Assembly: GCF_001865995.1 (NCBI RefSeq)
Contig: NZ_MLQQ01000013.1
Coordinates: 1 to 64,000, forward strand
DNA length: 64,000 nucleotides
Origin: Anaerobacillus arseniciselenatis
Lineage (GTDB): Bacteria > Bacillota > Bacilli > Bacillales > Anaerobacillaceae
Direction of reading: 5' to 3'
The notes under the pieces are model-generated. The model made no database searches, was not told where the DNA came from, and worked only from the letters and a program-made list of their open reading frames with translations. The position numbers and the translations under genes are program-made. Positions 56,374 to 64,000 of the stretch are shown here, piece by piece (the first letter of the stretch is position 1; every line of letters begins with the position of its first letter).

Positions 56374-56497
56374 TTACAATCACCTCACTTATTAGCCTAG
56401 ATTTATGTATGTGTAAAACGCATTAGATCTATAATTAATATGCATTTTATTTATTATAAAATGTTTTATACAATAAATCTATAAGGTATATTAATGA

Positions 56498-57460
<963 letters not shown>

Positions 57461-57469
57461 TAAGGAATG

Positions 57470-57504
57470 AAAATAAGCACTCGGAAATGAGTGTTTATTT
57501 TTTC
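57470..57504 (+). terminator. trxB terminator
   Basis: AATAAGCACTC...GAGTGTTTATT stem followed by TTTT. Confidence 0.85.
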
Positions 57505-57618
57505 GAATAATAAGATTATGAATACTTTTAATGTAAATGATACAATAGTTTTCGTGGCTGTGTATTAAATCTTATAAATTAACGAAGTAAGTAAACTATG
57601 TTGAGAGGAGAATATAAA

Positions 57619-58653
57619 ATGAATTTACCACCAATTTCATTAACCTCGTATTCACCAGGCTCTGGTTGAGCTTGTAAAATTAGATCATCTGATCTTACGC
57701 AAGTTTTGCGTAACATACCTAAAAGTAATGATAAGAACATTATAGCTGGAATTGGCGAAGATGCAGTCGGATATCAGTTTAATGATGAGACATTAGTTCA
57801 AACAGTCGATTTGATTACACCTGTTATTGATGATCCTTTTCAGTTTGGTGCCATAGCAGCTGCGAATTCTTTAAGTGATATCTATGCAAAAGGCGGAGTA
57901 CCTCTGTTTGCATTAAGTATAGTAGGTTTTCCTTTGAATTCTTTACCTCTAAGTTATCTTGAGGAAATTATTAGAGGTGGGGTTGAAAAGGTAAGTGAGG
58001 CAGGGATATCTATCGTTGGGGGTCATACGATTGATGATGTGCCTAAGTATGGACTTTCGGTGACAGGTTTGGTTCCTCCTGGTGAATCATTTGTAAGTAA
58101 AGGCGGAGCGAAACCTGGTGATCTTATCTTTCTATCGAAACCAATCGGCACAGGTATTTATATAACCGCTATTGATCACAAGGTTGCTACTGATGCGCAA
58201 ATTAAAGAAGTGTCAAGTTTGATGTTAAAGCTAAACAAAAATGCCTCTGAAGCAATGAGGTTGTGTGATGTTAATGCTTGTACAGATGTTACTGGATACG
58301 GATTAATCGGTCATATTAGTGATATCGCTGAACATAGTAATGTCACAATTGAATTAACTGTAAATGAAATTCCTAAGTTAAGTGATGCGCTTTCGTTATT
58401 TGATAGTGGTCTGCAATCTGAGGGAATGAATAACAACTATCAATCATTTAAAAGTAAGGTTAAGTGTGCAGATACCATTTCTAAGAATGATGAGATGTTA
58501 TTGTATGATCCTCAAACATCAGGAGGGTTAATCATAGTCGTTCCTCAAGAACGAGCAGATCAATTAAAAAAAGAAATGATCGAAAGAGATGAAAAGATTG
58601 TACAAATTGGGATCGTAAAAGAAAAGGAGAGCGATTTAATACAGTTGTTATAA
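57619..58653 (+). CDS. selD: Selenophosphate synthetase with selenocysteine at position 17
   Basis: 344 residues with an in-frame TGA at 57667-57669. The N-terminus reads MNLPPISLTSYSPGSG-U-ACK, placing Sec17 and Lys20 exactly where E. coli SelD has catalytic Cys17 and Lys20. The rest shows GIGEDAVGYQF, VQTVDLITPVIDDP, IVGGHTIDD, DVTGYGLIGH and DPQTSGGL. It makes selenophosphate from selenide and ATP, the Se donor for tRNA-Sec. ATG 57619 is preceded by GAGAGGAG. Gene finders blind to Sec would start it at TTG 57706, inside the SECIS-like hairpin. selA, selB and selC are not in this window. Confidence 0.95.
57667..57713 (+). promoter_or_regulatory. Putative bacterial SECIS element in selD
   Basis: Perfect hairpin TTACGCAA-GTT-TTGCGTAA at 57695-57713, with its loop 33 nt after the Sec UGA, plus an inner AGATCA/TGATCT pair between. 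The loop and closing pairs (CAA-GTT-TTG) have the same apical sequence as the hairpin in the membrane selenoprotein gene. Confidence 0.75.
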
Positions 58654-58666
58654 TAACTATTGGTCA

Positions 58667-58700
58667 AAGAGCAGAGTAGACAATACTTTGCTTTTTTTGT
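58667..58700 (+). terminator. selD terminator
   Basis: AGCAGAGTA / TACTTTGCT imperfect stem followed by TTTTTT. Confidence 0.7.
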
Positions 58701-58797
58701 ATCTCGGCATTTGTTATGCAAGTATATTATAGTTTATATGATTATTATGCATTTCCTTTATCACGAAAGGTTATTTACAATAGTAATTAAGAAAACA

Positions 58798-58851
58798 AAT
58801 CAAACAGTTTGTCCTTTTTCGACAATGAATGATTGTGTTGATTTGGATTAA
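58798..58851 (+). pseudogene. Fragment of a second dsrE-like gene
   Basis: The frame reads NQTVCPFSTMNDCVDLD and then stops. It matches the C-terminal part of the intact DsrE-like protein (DQTVCPISTMNDCVDVVE) at protein and largely at nucleotide level, in the opposite orientation. A remnant of duplication or of a former dsrE copy between selD and the MFS gene. Confidence 0.7.
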
Positions 58852-58957
58852 ATTTTGCAGTCTGCATGGATATTGCCGTTTCAGAAACTAGCTTATCAAT
58901 GTCACTGCAATTTAATAATAGATTAGAATTGTCAGCTAGATTTAGGAGGGATGAAAA

Positions 58958-60193
58958 TTGTCTAAACAATCTTTTTACTACGGTTGGGTAATTGTTGGTG
59001 TAGCGTTTTTAATGCTTTTTATTACAAGTGGAATCATCATGACGTTTGGAGTTTTTGTAGAAACAATGACGGGAGAGCTGTCATGGTCAAAAACTGGCAT
59101 ATCAATTGGGATTGCTATGTTTATGTTAATCCAGGGTCTTTTATCTCCATATATTGGATCGTTAGTAGATCAATACGGTCCGCGCAAAGTAATTTCAATC
59201 GGTGTTCTTTGCTTAGCGATCGTTGTAGGTTTAATTTCTACCGTTTCAGCGCTTTGGCACTTTATTCTTCTTTATGGAGTTTTAGCAGCATTAGCATATA
59301 CAACAACGACACTTGTTACCGGATCGGCATTAGTAGCACGATGGTTTGAGAAAAAGAGAGGGTTAGCTATTGGGATCACGATGTCAGGTTTTCCGCTTGG
59401 ACCGATGGTTTTCTCTCCTTTTATTACGTATTTAGTTTTAACGTTTGGATGGAGACAAAGCTTTATTCTATTAGGCTTAATTATTGGTTTAGTCTTATTT
59501 CCGATAATCTTGTTTTTAGTAAAAGACTCACCATTATCTGAAGAAGAGCAAGAAGCTGAAAAAGCAAAACAAAGTCAAATGCCACCATTAAAATATCGGG
59601 AGTTAATAAAGCAAAGTCCTTATCTAAAATTAGCAGGAGCTTATTTTACATGCGGATTTACGATGAGCATCATTAGTAATCATTATCACGGACATACCGT
59701 GAATGAAGGATTTAGTCTGATTATTGGATCAAACACATTGGCTTTAATGGCGATCCTCGCTTTTGCTGGAACAATCTTATCTGGATACGTTTCAGATTTT
59801 ATTGGTAGAAATTATGTGCTTTCCCTTGTTTATTTTCTTAGAGGGGCAGCGTTTTTAACAATCGCTTTTGCACCAAATCTTACAGTATTAATTATAGCTG
59901 CAGTATTGTTCGGGATCTCTTGGACATCAACTGGACCATTAACTTCTGCACTTTCTGGGCAAATATGGGGTGTCAAGCAGATGGGGAAAGTTTTTGGGGC
60001 TATCTTTCTAGTTCACCAAATTGGTGCGAGTCTAGGAGCTTTGCTAGGTGGGATTATATTTGATCACACGCATAGTTATTTTTGGCTATTTATCCTTGGA
60101 GGAGTTCTGCTATTTGTTGGTACGGCATTAACTTATACAGTAAAAGAACAAAATATCAGTAACAAAAATGTAAAGGTTTCTGCATCAAGCTAG
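58958..60193 (+). CDS. Major facilitator superfamily transporter
   Basis: 411 residues, 12 predicted membrane helices. YYGWVIVGVAFLMLFITSG at the N-terminus and the loop motif GSLVDQYGPRKV are typical of MFS monocarboxylate/oxalate-formate-like carriers; FSPFITYLVLTFGWRQSFI also fits. The start is TTG 58958 behind AGGAGGGATG. The substrate is unknown; a place in a selenium cluster raises an oxyanion or selenium-compound carrier as a possibility only. Confidence 0.85.
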   Translation: MSKQSFYYGWVIVGVAFLMLFITSGIIMTFGVFVETMTGELSWSKTGISIGIAMFMLIQGLLSPYIGSLVDQYGPRKVISIGVLCLAIVVGLISTVSALWHFILLYGVLAALAYTTTTLVTGSALVARWFEKKRGLAIGITMSGFPLGPMVFSPFITYLVLTFGWRQSFILLGLIIGLVLFPIILFLVKDSPLSEEEQEAEKAKQSQMPPLKYRELIKQSPYLKLAGAYFTCGFTMSIISNHYHGHTVNEGFSLIIGSNTLALMAILAFAGTILSGYVSDFIGRNYVLSLVYFLRGAAFLTIAFAPNLTVLIIAAVLFGISWTSTGPLTSALSGQIWGVKQMGKVFGAIFLVHQIGASLGALLGGIIFDHTHSYFWLFILGGVLLFVGTALTYTVKEQNISNKNVKVSASS

Positions 60194-60301
60194 CGTAAGG
60201 ATTTTAAAATTTTTCGAAACTAAATAAATTTATGCCATCAAGTTGCAACCTAAAAAAGCATTTAGATACTTGGTTAGGGGGATGTTATGGGGACTCCATG
60301 A

Positions 60302-60916
60302 GTGGTTGATAATCAGGTCGTGTACGATCTTAAAGATAGCCGATGGATAACAAACTATAATCAATTGAAACCTGCTGATAGAAAAATAGTTCTAACGTTT
60401 GATGATGGGCCTAGTCGCCATCTAGAATCTTTTTTAAACATTTTAAGTGAAAAAGATTGTAAGGCCGTTTTCTTTTGGCAGTCTAGATTGTTACACAAAG
60501 ATAGGTTGTGGAAAAGGGTCTTGCAAGAAGGGCACCAAATAGGAGCACATTCGATAAATCATAAAAACCTAGCCAAGCTAACAAAGGAACAACAATATAA
60601 GCAGATAAAAAATAGTATTGATAAGATTGAACAGATCACAGGTAAAGAGGTTAACTATTTTAGGCCGCCTTTTGGTCAATACAATGAAGATACAATGTCC
60701 ATTTTAGTTGACCTAGATGTAGTTCCAATCATGTGGGAGATATCGTCCTTTGATTGGGAGAATAAAGCAACACCTACTAAAATCGTCTGTAATGTAGCTA
60801 ATAATACTAGAGATGGTTCTATTATTCTAATGCATGAATTAGAACAGACAGTAGCGATTCTCCCAGACCTGATTGATCGGATTAGAGAAATGAGATATGA
60901 CTTTACTTTGTTATAG
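60302..60916 (+). CDS. Polysaccharide deacetylase (NodB homology) family protein
   Basis: 204 residues. NodB motifs: VLTFDDGPSR with the catalytic and metal Asp, GAHSINHKNL with the HxxxH metal ligands, YFRPPFGQYN, SSFDWEN, and SIILMHE. It removes acetyl groups from sugar polymers; no signal peptide is visible. Start GTG 60302 with GGGGAC before it. Note that ATG 60287, four codons and one TGA upstream in the same frame, has the better ribosome site (AGGGGGATGTT). Confidence 0.82.
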   Translation: MVDNQVVYDLKDSRWITNYNQLKPADRKIVLTFDDGPSRHLESFLNILSEKDCKAVFFWQSRLLHKDRLWKRVLQEGHQIGAHSINHKNLAKLTKEQQYKQIKNSIDKIEQITGKEVNYFRPPFGQYNEDTMSILVDLDVVPIMWEISSFDWENKATPTKIVCNVANNTRDGSIILMHELEQTVAILPDLIDRIREMRYDFTLL

Positions 60917-60966
60917 AAATCACGGTATATAATGGTTTGAAGAATTGTTAACCAGGAGGCGTAAGA

Positions 60967-62085
60967 ATGAAGAAAGTATATTTAGATTACAATGCTAGTA
61001 CACCAATTGCATCAGAGGTACGTGAAGCAATGCTGCCTTTTTTTGAAAGTCATTATGGTAATCCCTCTGCTATGCATTTTGAGGGTATTCAAGCAAAACA
61101 AGCGGTAGAGAATGCGAGAAAACAAGTGGCAAGTCTTCTGCAATGCCAACCAAATGAAATCATCTTTACGAGTGGTGGAAGTGAATCAAATAATCATGTA
61201 TTAAAAGGTGTATTTACTACTTTTAGAAACAAAGGAAATCATATTATTACTACAACTATTGAACATCCAGCTATCATGAATCCTTGTCGTTTTCTTGAGT
61301 CACTAGGGGCTAAGGTTACTTATGTAACAGTTGACCAAAACGGAAAGATAAATCCTAATGACATTAAAAATGCTATTACTGAAGAAACAATTTTAATCAC
61401 AGTAATGCATTCAAATAATGAAGTGGGAACGGTCCAACCGATTAGAGAAATAGGTAGGCTTGCTAAAAAGCATGACATTTTGTTTCATACAGATGCCTCA
61501 CAATCGGTTGGTAAAATACCAATGGATGTAAATGATCTTAAAGTTGATTTCTTAACAATTGCTGGACATAAGCTATATGCCCCCAAAGGAATTGGAGCGC
61601 TTTATATTCGTGGCGGGATAGAGATTGAGCCGTTAATGCATGGAGCTGGTCATGAGGGTGGGAGAAGAGCAGGTACAGAAAATGTTGTATTAGCGGTTGG
61701 ATTAGGGGAAGCGTGTGAATTAGCAAATAAAAGCATGCCTAGAAATGAGGATATTCTTAAGTTAAGAAATTATTTTTGGGATCAACTACAGAAAAACTTT
61801 AATGAAAATATTGTTGTTAATGGGAACCTAAAGGGTATCTTACCTAATACATTAAACGTTAGCTTTCTTGGAAAAATTGGAGAAGAGGTTTTAGCACAGG
61901 TGCCTGACCTAGCGGCTTCGACTGGATCTGCTTGTCATTCTGGCAAAGTTATGCTTTCACCTGTTTTAAAAGCAATGGGAATTACTGAGCATGTTGGAAA
62001 AGGAACAATTCGTTTTAGTTTAGGTAGATATACAACGAAAGAAGAAATTGATAGAGCCATATATTTATTGAGAACAACTGTTTAG
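60967..62085 (+). CDS. NifS-like cysteine desulfurase / selenocysteine lyase candidate
   Basis: 372 residues, class V aminotransferase fold. The N-terminus VYLDYNASTPIASEV, PLP-lysine segment TIAGHKLYAPKGIGALY, and active-site loop STGSACHSG with the reactive Cys are present. It releases sulfur from cysteine, and many NifS enzymes also release selenium from selenocysteine, feeding SelD. Its place 2.3 kb after selD supports a selenium-delivery role, as inference. Behind CCAGGAGGCG. Confidence 0.9.
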   Translation: MKKVYLDYNASTPIASEVREAMLPFFESHYGNPSAMHFEGIQAKQAVENARKQVASLLQCQPNEIIFTSGGSESNNHVLKGVFTTFRNKGNHIITTTIEHPAIMNPCRFLESLGAKVTYVTVDQNGKINPNDIKNAITEETILITVMHSNNEVGTVQPIREIGRLAKKHDILFHTDASQSVGKIPMDVNDLKVDFLTIAGHKLYAPKGIGALYIRGGIEIEPLMHGAGHEGGRRAGTENVVLAVGLGEACELANKSMPRNEDILKLRNYFWDQLQKNFNENIVVNGNLKGILPNTLNVSFLGKIGEEVLAQVPDLAASTGSACHSGKVMLSPVLKAMGITEHVGKGTIRFSLGRYTTKEEIDRAIYLLRTTV

Positions 62086-62124
62086 TAATTGAAATTCATT
62101 TGTTAATAGGGAGGGTCAAGAAAG

Positions 62125-62805
62125 ATGGCTTTATTTGATATGAAAGCATCTACTTACGATGATTGGTGTGTAACTCCTTTGGGTGGATTCGTTGATTTTA
62201 TTGAAAAGAATTTAATGAAAGAAGTGGCTGAGCTAAAACAAAATGAAAAAGTTTTAGACCTTGGATGTGGCACTGGAGCTTATTCTTATTGGTTATTAGG
62301 TGAAGGACTTCATGTAACTGGAATAGATATCTCTGATCGAATGTTAGAAATGGCAAGAACTAAACCTGAATCTAATAAAATTCATTTTATTCAAGGGGAT
62401 GTTCATACACTTCCATTTTCTAATGAAACCTTCGACTTAATCATTTCAAATATTACTTTAGAATTTACTGAAAATCCTAATAAAGTTTTTAATGAAGTAA
62501 TGCGTGTATTAAAAGATGGTGGGCGTTTCGTTTGTGGATTTATTGGAAAAGAAAGTGATTGGGGTCAACTGTATGAAGATAAAGGAAAAAATGATGAATC
62601 AAGTGTCTTTTCAAATGCACAATTATTTAATATTGACGATGTAAGAAAATTAAGTAGTGTTCCTCCTGTAGAATTGAAATATGCTTTATATGTGGGCATG
62701 AAGGAGTTTATAAATATAGATCAAGCGAAATCCCTTGAAGAAGAAAGGAAAATAACCTATTCAAATAATAAAGCTGGGTATATGGTAGCTAAATGGATAA
62801 AATAA
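62125..62805 (+). CDS. SAM-dependent methyltransferase (class I)
   Basis: 226 residues. SAM-binding motif VLDLGCGTGAYSYWLL, motif II GIDISDRMLEMA, and DLIISNITLEF. Resembles UbiE/YcgJ-type small-molecule methyltransferases. It is 39 bp after the NifS-like gene, so probably in the same operon. Methylation of a selenium compound is a possibility from context, not shown by the sequence. Confidence 0.88.
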   Translation: MALFDMKASTYDDWCVTPLGGFVDFIEKNLMKEVAELKQNEKVLDLGCGTGAYSYWLLGEGLHVTGIDISDRMLEMARTKPESNKIHFIQGDVHTLPFSNETFDLIISNITLEFTENPNKVFNEVMRVLKDGGRFVCGFIGKESDWGQLYEDKGKNDESSVFSNAQLFNIDDVRKLSSVPPVELKYALYVGMKEFINIDQAKSLEEERKITYSNNKAGYMVAKWIK

Positions 62806-62949
62806 TAATCGCATATTGAAGTAATAGGACAACCTTCTAGAAATTCGCTTGTTCTTTTTCTTATTAAATTTGTTAATGGTGTACAGAAGTATAAGGTTTA
62901 AACTAGCACTCATTGATGCACAGTACAACGATACTGTTCAACAGACATA

Positions 62950-62992
62950 CAACGGCTGATCCACACATTATAAGGGTAGGATCAGCTTTTTT
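62950..62992 (+). terminator. Intrinsic terminator
   Basis: GGCTGATCC / GGATCAGC stem followed by TTTTTTATTTTT. Probably the end of the cluster's transcription or of a lost downstream gene. Confidence 0.85.
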
Positions 62993-63110
62993 ATTTTTTA
63001 AAGGTGTCTAAAAGTTTTAAGTTTTAGACGGTAATTTAAAGAGGTGTTATTATGCTCATTTTTTATGCTAACAATTATCTAAAAGTTAGTCTGAACCTAA
63101 ATGTGTTGAA

Positions 63111-63236
63111 ATGGTGAATAGAAAAGGTAAAAGAGGTTGTCTTCTTCGCCATTTTGTAGAGGAATACGATGCGTTTATGGCTAAAGAAGGAGGCGTTTCA
63201 TTAACGGAGTTGGTTGTAGAATATCAAGAGTTGTAA
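63111..63236 (+). pseudogene. Short ORF, likely gene fragment
   Basis: 41 codons reading RKGKRGCLLRHFVEEYDAFM and KEGGVSLTELVVEYQEL, without a ribosome site. The frame continues after the stop with coding-like sequence (CEWKNLELIHEAQVPL). Unrecognised; probably a remnant. Confidence 0.3.
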
Positions 63237-63299
63237 TCCTGTGAATGGAAGAACTTAGAGCTCATTCATGAGGCTCAAGTTCCGTTATAAGGATTGATC

Positions 63300-63480
63300 A
63301 TCATCTAACATCTCTCGAATATAGCGATTTAATTGAAATAAACCTCTACTTCCTTTTTACCTTTTCCAACTTCATTGCTGACCGTATTGACCAGTTAATA
63401 CAATTTAGATATAACGAAACGACTTCTCCAATTCGACACCCTGTTGAAAACATAAACTCAAATAAGAATTTCTCCAATGA
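63300..63480 (-). pseudogene. Fragment of a XerC/D-type tyrosine recombinase
   Basis: A minus-strand frame reads SLEKFLFEFMFSTGCRIGEV then VSLYLNCINWS, the segment around the first catalytic Arg of tyrosine recombinases (STGCRIGEV). After LEKVKRK the frame is broken. No start or C-terminal catalytic boxes remain. Confidence 0.65.
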
Positions 63481-63770
63481 GGTTTGACAAAATTGCCTTA
63501 AATGTTAAATTTCTGGTTGCGTTAAAAACTTCGGGATCCACTTCTCCACTTTCGATTTCTTTATCTTTCTTAATTGCTCGGTTTATATGGATATAACTTT
63601 CTTCATGTAAACGATGGAAAAAAGGACGAATTAATGAAACATGGGGTGCAAGACTTGATGGTTTAAATCCTTCGTTGAATGTAGCTAAGTGATCTTTAAT
63701 TCCTTGTATTGTCGTGTCGATTTGAATGTTGACATCTTGGAAGTGACGAATTAAAGGTTTGCTTGAAGAC
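63458..63770 (-). pseudogene. Start-less ORF fused to the recombinase fragment
   Basis: About 100 codons without Met: IRHFQDVNIQIDTTIQGIKD, HLATFNEGFKPSSLAPHVS, FFHRLHEESYIHINRAIKK, then TRNLTFKAILSNL. It runs into the recombinase fragment in a different frame. Unknown family; decayed. The remaining bases to 64000 show nothing I can name. Confidence 0.4.
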
Positions 63771-64000
63771 GTAGGCTTTAAGTGTAATGTGAAAATCCTA
63801 CATTTCGCTTTTCTGCTTTGTAATCTTCCCGCGCATTGGTTAGTACGTACGATAAATCCCTTGATTCTAATACATTTTATCTAGGTCTCCCGTTAGAAAA
63901 TGAGGATTATTGCTCAACTTCCCTAGTCTCCTAACGATTATGAATGGGAATTCTTAAAATCCCCTAAAATAGCTTGACGTGTGTTGGTGTAGACCGTAAT

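Noticed and set aside
58660..58851. A 63-residue ORF after selD
   Set aside because: No ribosome site. It covers the selD terminator, and only its last 17 codons resemble a protein (DsrE fragment); listed as a pseudogene piece instead.
63458..63460. TGA in the decayed minus-strand ORF as another Sec codon
   Set aside because: The frame after it does not continue the upstream protein; a tyrosine-recombinase fragment lies in a different frame, so this is a rearranged pseudogene.

Overview
The window reads as chromosome of a low-GC Gram-positive endospore-former of the Bacillaceae. Ribosome binding sites are strong AGGAGG types. The block yugI - yuzA - butanol dehydrogenase - pgi - yugN - yugO (19.2-26.3 kb) follows the Bacillus subtilis yug order, and the intergenic repeats are of kinds common in Bacillus relatives. 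The respiratory selenium-type genes suggest an anaerobic, possibly alkaliphilic lineage such as Anaerobacillus or selenate-reducing Bacillus; that last step is inference.

0-27 kb is core-like chromosome: a chemoreceptor; a radical SAM/SPASM enzyme followed by a 28-residue candidate precursor peptide; a hydrolase; a FixABCX-type ETF/quinone oxidoreductase operon; an isochorismatase-fold hydrolase; an Lrp regulator overlapping an aminotransferase; a BASS transporter; a DEAD-box helicase; a TPR protein; the yug block; and a small ArsR operon with three operators. Between the genes lie several dispersed repeats: four MITE-like elements, two copies of a long hairpin with compensatory stem changes, a 52-bp tandem repeat and long hairpin terminators.

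27-39 kb is an accessory region that starts at a tRNA-Ala(GGC) gene with an adjacent tyrosine integrase and excisionase. It holds a second, divergent recombinase with helix-turn-helix partners, an Mrr-like endonuclease, a membrane-anchored coiled-coil protein with a GIY-YIG/T5orf172 end, zinc-ribbon proteins, and remnants including a piece of phage tape-measure protein.

39-63 kb is a respiratory and selenium island. A PhnD-like lipoprotein, a NarL-type sensor kinase and a response regulator precede two consecutive Fe-S / NrfD / molybdopterin oxidoreductase sets, separated by a terminator. The second set has the B-C-A order of the Bacillus selenate reductase SrdBCA. tatA and moeA follow and would serve export and cofactor synthesis. 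Next come a DsrE-like protein, a LysR regulator, a thioredoxin reductase, selenophosphate synthetase, an MFS transporter, a polysaccharide deacetylase, a NifS-like enzyme and a methyltransferase.

Two genes here are interrupted by in-frame UGA codons that are best read as selenocysteine. selD has Sec at position 17. A multi-pass membrane protein at 53655-54818 (minus strand) reads through a UGA for 65 further residues, which include another membrane helix, and stops next to a terminator. Both UGAs are followed by a hairpin with the same apical sequence, CAA-GUU-UUG. The right end (62.8-64 kb) is decayed mobile DNA with an integrase fragment.
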